DNA of 34,291 bases from Campylobacterota bacterium (GCA_013607665.1 VCAX01000006.1:1-34291), one strand, 5' to 3'. Shown: positions 1-10,492, counted from the first letter of the stretch. Numbers and translations: made by a program. Notes: generated by a model not told the origin, from the sequence alone.

Positions 1-53
1 AAAAAATTAAATTGCCTACTTTTGTGGGAATCTGCAAGTGGCTCTTAGAAGAA

Positions 54-413
54 TTATTTTCTTCTAAGTTCTTTAATACGAGCTTTTTTACCTGCAAGTG
101 AACGAAGGTAGAAAAGTTTTGCACGACGAACACGACCGCGACGAATAACTTTAATCTCGTTGATTGAGTCAGAATAAATTGGGAAAATTCTTTCAATACC
201 AACACCATTGGCACCAATTTTACGTACTGTAATAGTTTGACCAGTACCCTGACCACGCTTAGCGATACAAACACCCTCGTAATTTTGTACACGAGTTTTG
301 TCGCCTTCTTTAATTGTTACTGCTAAATTTACAGTATCACCAGCACGAAAATCTGGAATATTTTTCTCAGCGATTTGTGCTTTTTCAAAGTTTTCAATAT
401 ACTTGTTTCTCAA
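54..413 (-). CDS. rplS: 50S ribosomal protein L19
   Basis: 119 aa ORF with L19 motifs ([42 protein letters not shown]); next to trmD-rimM-rpsP. Confidence 0.97.
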   Translation of the reverse strand: MRNKYIENFEKAQIAEKNIPDFRAGDTVNLAVTIKEGDKTRVQNYEGVCIAKRGQGTGQTITVRKIGANGVGIERIFPIYSDSINEIKVIRRGRVRRAKLFYLRSLAGKKARIKELRRK

Positions 414-441
414 AACTAAGTCCTTAATTTTATTTTATCTC

Positions 442-1143
442 TTAAGATAAATGTTTTTCAGCTTTATGCTTTTTTAGCTCATCTGGTCTGAAAAATTTTG
501 TTTTACATTCAGACAGGGCTAATTTTAGTGAGCGAATTTTACTATGATTTCCCTTTAAGTATTCTGATGTAACACTTAAACCATCATAGACCTGTGGTTT
601 TGAAAAAAATGGTGCTTCAAGAAGTGGCGTCTCAAAACTCTCCACTTCCAAAGATTCACTGTTTCCAAGTACACCTTCAATATTTCTACTTGTTGCATCA
701 CAAATAACCAAAGAGGCCAATTCGCCTCCGGTCAAGATGTAATCCCCAATAGAAAAGACTTCATCGGCATACTTTTCAATGACTCGTTCATCAATCCCTT
801 CATAACGTCCACTCACGAACGCTATATGAGATTTTTTTGCTAGACGTTTTGCATCATTTTGCACAAACGTTTTGGCAACCGGAGTCACAAAAACAATGTG
901 AACATCACTATCTTGCATTTTCAAGTCATCAAGTGCATCAAAAAGCGGTTGCGGATTCATCACCATTCCTGCACCGCCTCCGACAGCTGTATCATCGACT
1001 TTAAAATGTTTGTTCTTTGAGTAATCTCTAGGATTGAGATAATCTATCTCAATAAGTTCCTTTTCAATCGCTCTTTTTAATATTGAGTCTTTAAAATAAC
1101 CCTCAATAAGGTTAGAAAAAAGTGTGACAAATGTAAATCTCAT
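442..1143 (-). CDS. trmD: tRNA (guanine-N1)-methyltransferase
   Basis: TrmD motifs (GGGAGMVMNPQPL, SGRYEGIDERV, SIGDYILTGGE); operon context. Confidence 0.97.
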   Translation of the reverse strand: MRFTFVTLFSNLIEGYFKDSILKRAIEKELIEIDYLNPRDYSKNKHFKVDDTAVGGGAGMVMNPQPLFDALDDLKMQDSDVHIVFVTPVAKTFVQNDAKRLAKKSHIAFVSGRYEGIDERVIEKYADEVFSIGDYILTGGELASLVICDATSRNIEGVLGNSESLEVESFETPLLEAPFFSKPQVYDGLSVTSEYLKGNHSKIRSLKLALSECKTKFFRPDELKKHKAEKHLS

Positions 1144-1145
1144 CG

Positions 1146-1688
1146 TTATGATGCTTCTAAAATATCCATAGCCCCACGCAACTCAATGCGTTTTGCTTCA
1201 ATATCAACAGCAACTTTGAAAGGCTCAATAAAAGGAACCAAAAAACTCTTGGAAAAACCCTCTTTTACTAAAGCCGCATCTGTCACAATACTCAAATAGT
1301 TATTTACTGTAATTCTCTCTACCTCTTTTACACGGCCAAGCAGTTTTCCATCCTCATAAACATCACAATCTTCTAAATCAAAGAAAAAATACTCACCTTC
1401 ATCTAAATGACAATTTTTTCGTGTCTCTTCATAAGTTGTAAAAAGTTTCACATTTGTAAATCTTTTTGCATCTTCGGGATTTGTAATATTATTTATCTTT
1501 ACAAGTCCGCGTTCAAGGTTCACATCATTTAAAGTGATTGTATCTTTTTTATTTATAAGAAATGATGCTCCGGCAATAAATTGCTCTGGAAAATCAGACT
1601 TAATGTGCAGCTTCATATCACCTTTTATCCCGACAGTTTTGCCGAGCGTTGCGATATGCAGCAGAGGTTTGTTAGATTGGTTCGACAT
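1146..1688 (-). CDS. rimM: ribosome maturation factor RimM
   Basis: 180 aa, N-terminal 'LLHIATLGKTVGIKGDMKLH' and PRC-barrel-like C-terminus; between trmD and KH protein. Confidence 0.93.
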   Translation of the reverse strand: MSNQSNKPLLHIATLGKTVGIKGDMKLHIKSDFPEQFIAGASFLINKKDTITLNDVNLERGLVKINNITNPEDAKRFTNVKLFTTYEETRKNCHLDEGEYFFFDLEDCDVYEDGKLLGRVKEVERITVNNYLSIVTDAALVKEGFSKSFLVPFIEPFKVAVDIEAKRIELRGAMDILEAS

Positions 1689-1908
1689 TGATTCTATAAC
1701 TCACACCATCTTTAGCTTTACAGCCTGAGATAACGGTTTTTATAGCACCTATCATCTTTCCGCTCTTCCCAATCAGTTTTCCTATATCTGCTTGATTTGC
1801 GTAGAGAACTATTTGGGTTATTTCGTCGCCCTCTTGAACTTCAACTCTTATATCATCCGGATTGGATGCTATCAGTCTTGCAAATTGTGCGACAAAATCA
1901 GCAATCAT
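1672..1908 (-). CDS. khpA: KH-domain RNA-binding protein (YlqC/KhpA family)
   Basis: 78 aa, KH GxxG motif 'IGKLIGKSGKMIGAIKTVI'; located between rimM and rpsP as is common. Confidence 0.88.
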   Translation of the reverse strand: MIADFVAQFARLIASNPDDIRVEVQEGDEITQIVLYANQADIGKLIGKSGKMIGAIKTVISGCKAKDGVSYRINVEPI

Positions 1909-1910
1909 GA

Positions 1911-2132
1911 TTAGCGACCAGTTATCTTTTTAACACGGTCACTCATTTGAGCACCGACACCTAGCCAATAATCTACTCTTTCATTATCAACTTTAAGTTC
2001 TTTTGTCATCGGATTGTAGTAACCGATTAGTTCAATCCAACCACCATCTCTACGTTTACGGCTGTCTGTTACCGCAATACGGTAAAATGGACGTTTTTTT
2101 CTTCCCATACGAGTAAGTCTAATTACTGTCAT
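1911..2132 (-). CDS. rpsP: 30S ribosomal protein S16
   Basis: '[41 protein letters not shown]' is a diagnostic S16 N-terminus. Confidence 0.98.
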   Translation of the reverse strand: MTVIRLTRMGRKKRPFYRIAVTDSRKRRDGGWIELIGYYNPMTKELKVDNERVDYWLGVGAQMSDRVKKITGR

Positions 2133-2356
2133 TTAATTTCCTGTTTTTTAATTTGTACCTGTTACTGGTTAAGTCTATTCATCTGTAGAAAGTTATAGGG
2201 GAAGTGAAAATGAAGATATAAACTAAATTTATATAATTTTGCTTCCCTCTTACCATCTCTATAGTTGGATGTACACATTTAACCAGTAATACAGGCTAAG
2301 AATCTTCTTATCACAGAGGTATTGTTTAAGAAGATTTTAATTTCGTCGGAATTATA
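2133..2356 (-). promoter_or_regulatory. Putative rpsP-operon promoter and structured 5' leader
   Basis: Minus-strand TATAAT at 2351-2356; leader with hairpin 2301-2336 (AATCTTCTTA/TAAGAAGATT), closing stem 2279-2295 with 2158-2172 (CCTGTATTACTGGTTAA/TTAACCAGTAACAGG, 2-nt bulge) and inner stem GGGAAG/CTTCCC (about 2199-2247). Confidence 0.55.
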
Positions 2357-2382
2357 GCTAAATAATTCTTAAAGCACAATGG

Positions 2383-3741
2383 CTAGCGAGGAACTCCTCC
2401 AAGTCCACCGCCAGGACCACCCATTTGTCCCATCATGGACTGCAGTTGTTTCATACCATTTTTGCCAGAGAATTTTTTCGCCATTTTTCCTGCATTCTTA
2501 AACTGTTTTATCATTCTGTTGATCTCTACGACATCAAGTCCACACCCTTTGGCGATTCTCTGCTTGCGTGAGTTGTTTAAAAGATCAGGATTTTCTCGCT
2601 CTTTTGGTGTCATTGAGCTTACCATTGCTTTGATATTTTTTAACTCCCCAGAATTTTCAAAATCAAAATCTTTAATCGCTTTGGACATATTTCCCATGCC
2701 AGGAATCATACCCATAAGTGAGCTCATAGAGCCCATCTTTTTCATCTGTTCCATCTGCTCTAAAAAGTCATTAAAGTTGAATTTACCCTTTTGAATCTTT
2801 TTGGTGAGTTTTTTTGCCTGCTTTTCATCGATGACGTTGGCAGTTTTCTCTGCTAGTCCTTCAATATCCCCAAAGCCCATCAATCTGTTGACAATTCTCT
2901 CTGGTAAAAAGACCTCTAAATCTTCCATCTTCTCACCCATACCGATAAAGCGAAGTGGTACTTCTACTTGAGAAGAGAGTCCCAATGCAACCCCGCCTTT
3001 GGAATCACCATCATATTTTGAAAGGATAACACCGTCTATGCCTATCTTTTCTTTAAAGGTCGTTGCAGTACGAACGGCATCTTGCCCTGTCAAAGAGTCT
3101 GCCACATAAAAAATTTCATCAGGCTTGGCTGCTTCTTTAACACTGTGCAGCTCTTGCATCAATTCATCATCGATTGCCAAACGACCGGCTGTATCAATAA
3201 GCACTACATCAAAGATTTTTGAATTTGCATATTCAAGTGCGGCCTTAACGACATCAACAGGATTTTTCGTTGCTTCATCTTCATAAAGTTCTACTTCTAT
3301 TTGTGAAGTGATTTGACGAAGCTGCTCTACTGCTGCCAAACGCTGCAGGTCAGCTGCAACGATAAGGACTTTTTTACCTTTATTTTTCAGGTATGTAGCA
3401 AGTTTTCCCGTTGTTGTCGTCTTACCTGATCCTTGTAAACCTGTCATTAAAATAACAGTAGGAGGATTTGGGGCAAAAACAAAACCTTTGTTGCCGCCAA
3501 CATCTAAAAGATCATGAAGGGTCTTACGAAGTGCTTCTAAGAACTGGTCTTTTCCAATACCTGCTTTTTTTGTTTCAAGCTCAACACTGCGGATCAGTTC
3601 TTTAACAACTTTATGGTTTACATCTGCTTTGAGTAAGTTCTTTTTTAACTCATTTAATGCTTTAGAGAGTGCTTTTTCATCATCGTGAAAACGAATCTTT
3701 TTTATTGCATTTGTAAATGAATCTGTTAATGTAGCAAACAT
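2383..3741 (-). CDS. ffh: Signal recognition particle protein Ffh
   Basis: SRP54 GTPase motifs (GLQGSGKTTTTGKLA, DTAGRL, SKYDGDSKGG) and methionine-rich M domain. Confidence 0.98.
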   Translation of the reverse strand: MFATLTDSFTNAIKKIRFHDDEKALSKALNELKKNLLKADVNHKVVKELIRSVELETKKAGIGKDQFLEALRKTLHDLLDVGGNKGFVFAPNPPTVILMTGLQGSGKTTTTGKLATYLKNKGKKVLIVAADLQRLAAVEQLRQITSQIEVELYEDEATKNPVDVVKAALEYANSKIFDVVLIDTAGRLAIDDELMQELHSVKEAAKPDEIFYVADSLTGQDAVRTATTFKEKIGIDGVILSKYDGDSKGGVALGLSSQVEVPLRFIGMGEKMEDLEVFLPERIVNRLMGFGDIEGLAEKTANVIDEKQAKKLTKKIQKGKFNFNDFLEQMEQMKKMGSMSSLMGMIPGMGNMSKAIKDFDFENSGELKNIKAMVSSMTPKERENPDLLNNSRKQRIAKGCGLDVVEINRMIKQFKNAGKMAKKFSGKNGMKQLQSMMGQMGGPGGGLGGVPR

Positions 3742-3784
3742 ATAAGCTCCTGTAAAAAGTACGCAATATTATCTTATTTTTGCT

Positions 3785-5671
3785 TTATGCTTGCTTTGCT
3801 ACTTTTACCATATTTCGACCGCTCTCTTTAGCTTCATACAGAGCAGCATCAGCCATATCTACACACTGTTCGACACTCATTCCATGTACAAATGTAGCTA
3901 CACCAAAAGATGCTGTTTTATGCCCTACAACACTAAACTCATGCTCTGCTACGATTTTACAAAGCTTTTCAGCTAAAAAGGCTGCTTTATCAAGATAGGT
4001 ATGTGGTAAAACAATTAAAAACTCTTCACCACCCCATCGTCCGACGATATCATCTGTACGAATTGATTTTTGCAACAATGCAGCAAACTCGATAAGGATC
4101 TTATCACCTACTAAATGCCCATATTCATCATTTACTGCTTTAAAGTAATCTATATCTATAAGAACAATACTACACTCTTCAGAGTATCTGTTAAATCGAT
4201 AATACTGCTGCATCAGGACTTCATCAAGATAGAGGCGATTATTTATTTTTGTCAACTGATCGATTCTTGCCAGATTTTCCAGCTCCAACTCTTTTTCTTT
4301 GAGTTCTGTAATATCTGTCAAATAACCAACAAAATTAACAATCTCACCATTTTCATCTCTTACAATAACCGTATTGTCAAGAATCCATTTAATTTTTTTA
4401 TTTTTCGTAACTACTCTGTATGGTTCATGTGTGAAAAAATAGACTTCTGCTTTGATAGCTGCTTGCACCTCTTCTTCTACTCTTGCGATATCATTACTAT
4501 GAATACAGTTTGCATAGGCAACTTTATTTGAAGCAAAATCATTCTATGAATACTCGAGTAAATTCTCAACACTTTTTGATACAAAACTGACACTCCATGT
4601 TGCATCATTATTCCATTTGAAAAGCACAGCATCACTTAAATCAAATAAAGAGAGTAAAATATCTTTATCTTTGGCTTCATTTTCAAGCTCTTTATTTAAA
4701 GCATCTACTTTAGACTTTAATTTCGCTGGTAAAATTGACATAAAATATGAAAGAGGCAAAGAGAGAATAAGCACAATAAGCACAACCCATAAAAATTGAT
4801 AAAAGTTTTCCTTCACTTCCGCTGCAATATAGTGCTCATTTGGAACAAGAATTATTTTTAATCCTTCATTGTTTGCAATCTTAAGGTTAAGGACATAGGA
4901 ATGTTCACTTTTAAGATCTGAAAAATGCCCCGAATTTTGTCTAGTTTCTTTTTCAAGGTATCTGTTCCATTCGTTTTCATGTGCTGTATTGACTAATATA
5001 TAATTATCTTTATCAACTAAAAAAACATTATAAATATCACTCTCAACCAATGAGTGCAAAAAATCCTTCATAAAAATATTAATAACCAAAATTCCTTTTT
5101 TTTCACCCTTATAATAGTATGGTGTACCAATCCTAATTACAGGTTTTACAGGTTTCTCTATCTTGCCATGTTCAATATTAAGGTCGAGTTTTGAATACCA
5201 GTACTCCCCGTCCCGAAGCTTCATAATCTCTTCGAAATAGTACCTTTTCGCCTTGTTTTGTAAATATATTTTATCAATAATATATGCTTCTTGTCCGGGA
5301 TTGTTTCGCTCAACACGTATAAGTTCATTCCCGTTTTTGTCAATATATCGAAGTTGCATAATATATGGAGATGTTTTTGCTATATCCAAGAAGAGTAATT
5401 CTGAACATTTGCGGACTCTGTTCTCTTGAAAGTTTTTCTGAAAAATCTTCGACTCTCGAATTGCTTTCAGTTTCGTCTTTGAAGATTTGAGATTTCGTTG
5501 AAAATCTTTTTGTATATCTTTTGCATACAATGCCGCTTTTTTTAAGCTGTCTTGCCTGACAACCTCTTTGTTGATTTTTATCATAAGAATCTGCGCAGCA
5601 ACAGCCAGCAGTAAACCATACATTAAAAATATAAAAAATAGTTTTACTCTAAATGACATAGTCTTTTCCAA
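3785..5671 (-). pseudogene. Membrane sensor (Cache-like)-PAS-GGDEF diguanylate cyclase, interrupted by one in-frame TAG at 4544-4546
   Basis: ORFs 4544-5671 and 3785-4468 share one reading frame; the PAS domain reads across the stop (…FVSKSVENLLEYS*NDFASNKVAYANCIHSNDIARVEEEVQ…). Intact GGEEF with RxxD-x5-GGEEF I-site. Confidence 0.85.
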
Positions 5672-5726
5672 TTGATAAGAATCTTTTATTGTAGTGCGAA
5701 GATAATTAATTTATCATAAACTTTTT

Positions 5727-6461
5727 TTATTCAAAAGTTTTAAAAGATTTCGGTTCCGGTGCGACAAATTCCATGCCAAGCAGTCTTACCTTATGTGCAT
5801 GTAGCATTACACGCTTTGCACGGCGACCGCCATACTGTTCATCACCAATAATAGGATGCTCGATATATCTTGCATGTGTACGGATCTGGTGTGTTCTTCC
5901 ATGATGAATGATTACTTTGACTTTTGTCTTTTTCGCGCTGACAATATCAGGAAAAAACTCTGTTCTCGCCGGTTTTCCTTTTGGAGAGACATTAGATGTT
6001 GCACGGTTATTTTTCTTCTGCGTGAGAATTGGCTTATCTACTTCAACAGGCTCAGTCATAATACCTTCAACCCATGCAATATACTCTTTATAAACTTTAT
6101 CTTGCGCAAACTCTTTGATAGCTTTCTCGCGGAACTCTTCATTTTTAACCAGCATCAGCACACCGCTTGTCTCGCGGTCAAGTCTATGCAAAAGACGTGC
6201 TCCTTTAAACTGTCGCTCAATCTCATCAGAATTGACATAGGCAGATTTATCCACCACTATAATGTCATCATTCTCAAAGATCGGTTTTACTTTTTCTACT
6301 TTTTCTACACGAAAAACAGTTCTCTCATCGATCTCACCGCGCGCTATCATCACTTTTTTATTTCCGACATAGACAAGTCCTCTGTCTATCATCGACTTTG
6401 CAGCAGAGTTTGATATCCCCTCCTGAATTGCCAATAGTTTATATGCTTTTTCTGTTGCCAT
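5727..6461 (-). CDS. RluA/RluD-family pseudouridine synthase
   Basis: 'LLHRLDRETSGVLML' catalytic motif, 'HHGRTHQIRTHARYIEHPIIGDEQYG'. Confidence 0.93.
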   Translation of the reverse strand: MATEKAYKLLAIQEGISNSAAKSMIDRGLVYVGNKKVMIARGEIDERTVFRVEKVEKVKPIFENDDIIVVDKSAYVNSDEIERQFKGARLLHRLDRETSGVLMLVKNEEFREKAIKEFAQDKVYKEYIAWVEGIMTEPVEVDKPILTQKKNNRATSNVSPKGKPARTEFFPDIVSAKKTKVKVIIHHGRTHQIRTHARYIEHPIIGDEQYGGRRAKRVMLHAHKVRLLGMEFVAPEPKSFKTFE

Positions 6462-6477
6462 AATAAATATTTTTCCT

Positions 6478-7656
6478 TTATTTCATATATTGTTTTAATT
6501 TTTGAACCACTGGTTCGAGATCTATTGTCTCTTCTACCATTGAAGGCGGAAGTACTTTTGCATTTTCTAATGCTTCTTTAATTTCATCTGTTGCAACGTA
6601 CTGCACATGGTGCACATACTTAAAAAGCTCTTTTTGGTGAAAGAAGTGTTTTCCTGTAATTATCTTACAGCCAAAAAAAGCAGGTTCAAGTGGATTATGT
6701 CCACCGATATCACTGCGAAATGCACCGCCTACAATGGCTATGTCACTTACAGCGTAAATATTATTGAGCTCACCCATCATATCAACTAAAATCAAGTCAC
6801 CCTCAAGACGCTGCGTGAGAGAGAACATTTCCAGTGAAAGAGAATTGGCTTTTGCATACTGCTGCATAAGTTCAAAAACAACTTCAAAACGCTCTGGATG
6901 CCTTGGCGCAACAATCAAGCGTGCTTTTGGATGTAATTTTTTATACTCCACAAACGCTTTAAGTATCGCTTCTTCTTCATCAGGGTGCGTACTGCCTGCA
7001 ACAATAAGCTCAACATCTTGAGGTTTTTCATAGCTTTTTGTTTTTTTAATCTCACCGGCAAGCTTTATATTGCCAATGACTTCGATATTTTTTGCACCAA
7101 GGGCTAAAAATCTGTTTTTGTCAGCTTCACTCTGTGCATAGATTATTGCTACAGATGCAAGCAGTTTTTTATAAAACCAGGCAAATTTCAAATATTTATC
7201 AACGCTCTTGTCAGAGATTCGGGCATTAAGCAAAACTATTTTTGCCCCTTTTGCATACGCTACTCGAAAGAGCAAATACCAAAACTCCGCCTCTAAGACG
7301 ACAAGTACACGCTCACGCTTTATCCAAAAAGGCAGATACATCTCATAGGGCAGATAGCGTACTTCGGCATTGTACTTCTTTGCCTCGCCATATCCTGTAT
7401 GCGTGATTGTCGAGATCAGCACATGCTCTGTTTGAAATGCTTTAAGTATCGGTTTTAATGCACGTGCTTCACCTAAAGAGCAAACATGGAACCACAGAGC
7501 ATCAGAATTTTCAAAAGGAGGATTTTTAAAAAGAAAAAATCTTGCGGGAATCGACTCTCGATACTTTTTTTTAAAAGACAAAAGTATCAAAAGTGGTAGC
7601 GCTACAATAAAAAGCACTACACTTAAAAGATAGTAAAAAATACTAAAGAGGCTCAA
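6478..7656 (-). CDS. waaA: 3-deoxy-D-manno-octulosonic acid (Kdo) transferase
   Basis: 392 aa; 'WFHVCSLGEARALKPIL', 'VLVVLEAEFWYLLF', 'VAGSTHPDEEEAILKAF', 'GGHNPLEPAFFG' typical of WaaA/KdtA. Confidence 0.94.
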   Translation of the reverse strand: MSLFSIFYYLLSVVLFIVALPLLILLSFKKKYRESIPARFFLFKNPPFENSDALWFHVCSLGEARALKPILKAFQTEHVLISTITHTGYGEAKKYNAEVRYLPYEMYLPFWIKRERVLVVLEAEFWYLLFRVAYAKGAKIVLLNARISDKSVDKYLKFAWFYKKLLASVAIIYAQSEADKNRFLALGAKNIEVIGNIKLAGEIKKTKSYEKPQDVELIVAGSTHPDEEEAILKAFVEYKKLHPKARLIVAPRHPERFEVVFELMQQYAKANSLSLEMFSLTQRLEGDLILVDMMGELNNIYAVSDIAIVGGAFRSDIGGHNPLEPAFFGCKIITGKHFFHQKELFKYVHHVQYVATDEIKEALENAKVLPPSMVEETIDLEPVVQKLKQYMK

Positions 7657-7659
7657 AGC

Positions 7660-8373
7660 CTACTCTTCGCCGGCTTTCACATACAAGATACGTCCACAAT
7701 GAGGACATGTTGTAATATCTTCACCTTTAATGACATCTGCATATACTTTATCGCCAATAACCATATGACATCCCATACACGCTTGGTCTTCTACAGGAAC
7801 GACTGTTGTGTTCTTCGCCCATCTACGAATCTTCTGATAGAATGCCAAACCTTTTTGATTGACATCTGCTAAAAGTTTCTCTTTTTTCTTGAAAACTTCT
7901 TGACGCTCTTTGTTGATCTCTTCGAGTTTTGCATCGACATCTGCTTTTACGCTTTCCAAACTTGCAGTCAGTTCTTCCAGAGTTGTTTTTGCTGCTTCTA
8001 TCTGCTCTTTTTTTGCTTCTATGATCTTTTCAAGTCGTTCGATCTCTTCATTTGCAAATGTGATCTGCTCTTTTGCAATCTCTTCTTCGAGTTGCAGAGA
8101 TTTCATTTCACGTTCAGTTTTTACTTCTGAAGATTTTTTTGCATTCTCTTCGAGTTTCGCAGAGAGTTCTGCTAAGTGAAGTTCATTTTTCGCTTTTTTA
8201 ACTTCTTCTTCTTTAATTTCATTCGTTAAATTTTCAATATCTGACTCAATACTCTTCGTTTTTGCAAGGGCTGCTTCATATTTTGAGTTTGCTTCTTCTA
8301 TCTGAGGCTCAAACGCATCTATCTCTTTATCTACGATAGAGAGGTCAATTAGTTGCTTTAAGTGCTTGTTCAT
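7660..8373 (-). CDS. C4-type zinc-ribbon coiled-coil protein
   Basis: 237 aa, long coiled coil and C-terminal CMGC…CPHCGRILY zinc ribbon. Confidence 0.88.
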   Translation of the reverse strand: MNKHLKQLIDLSIVDKEIDAFEPQIEEANSKYEAALAKTKSIESDIENLTNEIKEEEVKKAKNELHLAELSAKLEENAKKSSEVKTEREMKSLQLEEEIAKEQITFANEEIERLEKIIEAKKEQIEAAKTTLEELTASLESVKADVDAKLEEINKERQEVFKKKEKLLADVNQKGLAFYQKIRRWAKNTTVVPVEDQACMGCHMVIGDKVYADVIKGEDITTCPHCGRILYVKAGEE

Positions 8374-8421
8374 TGGAGTCCTTTGGGGTTTTACTGTGAT
8401 CCATTTTCGCTTTAAATATAC

Positions 8422-9144
8422 TTAAATATATGTAAATGGATTTTCTGATGACGCAATTATAACTTTTAAACCTAAATTTTTCAAATGCTTTTGTAAAATT
8501 TGCGCAAAAAAGCGCTCACTTTCATAATGACCGATGTCAATTACAGAGAGATTTATGCTTTTTGCTTCCATTGCATCATGATATTTCACATCACCGGTCA
8601 AAAAACAGTCCGCATCCAAACTCCGCATCAAAGAACAGCCGCTTCCTGTTGTCAAAGCCGCTTTTTTTACAAAAGAGTTCGCTTTTACACACTTTGCGTG
8701 AGGCAGCCCAAAAGCCAAAGCCACTTTTTTTGCAAAGCTATCAAAGGCTTCATTGACATCCAAGTATGCAACAAAACCGTCTTTTTGTGCTATCTCGTAA
8801 CCTAAAATCTCTGTAGCGACATAGTCGTTAAGGTGTGTTTGGTCAAAATTGGTGTGCATTGCGATATTTGATATATTTTTTTGAATCATTTTATGCAATA
8901 AATTGGCCGGATATTTTGAAAATTCCAGCTGTTTTAATCCGCCAAAAATAATAGGATGATGCGTAACTAGCAAACTCCCCTCTTCTAAAGAGTCAATCAA
9001 AGCTTCATCAACATCAATACTGAGTGCCACAGTGGTGATATCTGTTTTAAAATCACCTACTAAAAGCCCCGAATTATCCCAAGACTCCTGCATTTCAAAA
9101 GGAGAGAGTTCATTTAGATATTCATATATCTCTAAGATTTTCAT
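8422..9144 (-). CDS. Nif3-like dinuclear metal centre protein
   Basis: 'WDNSGLLVGD', 'LLVTHHPIIFGGLKQL', 'AMHTNFDQ', 'DIGHYESERF' motifs of the Nif3/YbgI family. Confidence 0.93.
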   Translation of the reverse strand: MKILEIYEYLNELSPFEMQESWDNSGLLVGDFKTDITTVALSIDVDEALIDSLEEGSLLVTHHPIIFGGLKQLEFSKYPANLLHKMIQKNISNIAMHTNFDQTHLNDYVATEILGYEIAQKDGFVAYLDVNEAFDSFAKKVALAFGLPHAKCVKANSFVKKAALTTGSGCSLMRSLDADCFLTGDVKYHDAMEAKSINLSVIDIGHYESERFFAQILQKHLKNLGLKVIIASSENPFTYI

Positions 9145-9620
9145 GCTCTAACCCCTTCTAAAAACTCTTTTGCTTCTTGCAGTTTGGGCTCTAATGCCAA
9201 GGCTTTTTGCAAATAGTTTTGTGCTCTCTCTTTATCATCTTTTCTGAGATATATCTTTGCCATCTCTAAATATGTAAATGGATTGTTTGCATCCTCTTGA
9301 AGTGCCTCGTCAAAATATTCCAGAGCTTCATCATCTCTTTGCTGTTTTGCAAGTGTGTAACCCATCTTAAAGAGAACCTCATCATTTTTTGGGCTTTTAA
9401 TATTGGCTTCACTGTAAATTGCCAGTGCTTTGTCAAGATGCCCCTGTTCCAATGCCTCATCAGCTTTTTGAATCAGATCTGTAGCATCAAAAGTTGAAAA
9501 ATCATTGGCACTCCGACTCTCATCTTTTTCTTGCGTATCTTGCAATGTTTGAATATGCTCATAGATTTTATAAGCAAAAAATGCCGATGCTCCAAGCATC
9601 AGTAGTTGAAAAATTGTCAT
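9141..9620 (-). CDS. TPR-repeat protein with N-terminal membrane anchor
   Basis: 159 aa with tandem TPR-like repeats (ADEALEQGHLDKALAIYSEA…) after a hydrophobic N-terminus. Confidence 0.82.
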   Translation of the reverse strand: MTIFQLLMLGASAFFAYKIYEHIQTLQDTQEKDESRSANDFSTFDATDLIQKADEALEQGHLDKALAIYSEANIKSPKNDEVLFKMGYTLAKQQRDDEALEYFDEALQEDANNPFTYLEMAKIYLRKDDKERAQNYLQKALALEPKLQEAKEFLEGVRA

Positions 9621-10492
9621 AAGTTATTGCCTTTTAGTATATTGTTGTTCATCAGTGTTATTAGTTGCAGCGGATCGACCTGTACTCCGTTAATTCTAGC
9701 AGAAAAGTGCAAATGGGGACCTGTCACTCGTCCGCTCTCTCCTGAGAGTCCCAAAATGTCTCCTCGTTTGACAAGCGCATCCTTTTTCACATCGAATTTA
9801 CTCATATGAAAATAGCAGGTATAAATTCCTTTGCCATGATCAAGAACAACCGTTCCTCCGGAGTAAAATCTTTTCTGCGCAAGCACAACTCTGCCGTCAT
9901 TTGCCGCTTTAATGGGAGTGCCTACCTTTGCGCGAAAATCTGTTCCGCTATGGTAGCCTCTGAGTGAACCGTTATACACCCGCGCTTTTCCAAACTCACT
10001 CGTAATGCTACTCTCTATGGGTAAAATAAAAGGCTCACGCAGATAATTCTTGGAACTCACATGATTATAGATTTGCATCGCTTGGGCGTATTCACGCGCG
10101 ATTCTTTTTTTCACAGCCGGTGCTTTTGGGTTGACCTTAGAAGGATCGACTTGAATCGTCTCTTTTTTATATGCTCCTGCGTGAAGATGCAAAAAGAGTA
10201 AGGTCTCTTTTTTTTGCCCGTTCTCTTCATACTCTGCATAAAGCTCTTTTGTTGCAGGTTTGTCATAATATGAAAAAGCTACAAGGGCACAGTACTCACC
10301 CTTTTTGAGGGGATTTTCAAATATAGGAAAGTTCTTTTTCCCTACACGAATATCTTTGAATATGACACCCTTTTGCTTCTCAAAACGAATCAGCGCTGTT
10401 TTTCCATTGGCAACATCAGGATTGACAATCTCAAAGTTAAATCCAAAAAGAGATGTCACGCAGAGAAAAAAAAGAAGATAACGCAGCATCAA
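9617..10492 (-). CDS. M23-family peptidoglycan endopeptidase
   Basis: Signal-like N-terminus; '[24 protein letters not shown]' and '[12 protein letters not shown]' LytM/M23 zinc motifs. Confidence 0.92.
   Translation of the reverse strand: MMLRYLLFFLCVTSLFGFNFEIVNPDVANGKTALIRFEKQKGVIFKDIRVGKKNFPIFENPLKKGEYCALVAFSYYDKPATKELYAEYEENGQKKETLLFLHLHAGAYKKETIQVDPSKVNPKAPAVKKRIAREYAQAMQIYNHVSSKNYLREPFILPIESSITSEFGKARVYNGSLRGYHSGTDFRAKVGTPIKAANDGRVVLAQKRFYSGGTVVLDHGKGIYTCYFHMSKFDVKKDALVKRGDILGLSGESGRVTGPHLHFSARINGVQVDPLQLITLMNNNILKGNNL

Noticed and set aside
2133-2360. 4.5S SRP RNA next to ffh
   Set aside because: The conserved SRP domain IV signature (GGTCAGG…GGAAGGAAGCAGCC-like) is absent on both strands.
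4115-4531. Plus-strand 138-aa ORF
   Set aside because: Antisense to the PAS/GGDEF coding region, low-complexity I/F/C-rich composition; a by-product of AT-rich coding DNA.
5856-6413. Plus-strand 185-aa ORF
   Set aside because: Fully antisense to the pseudouridine synthase gene with no recognisable domain.
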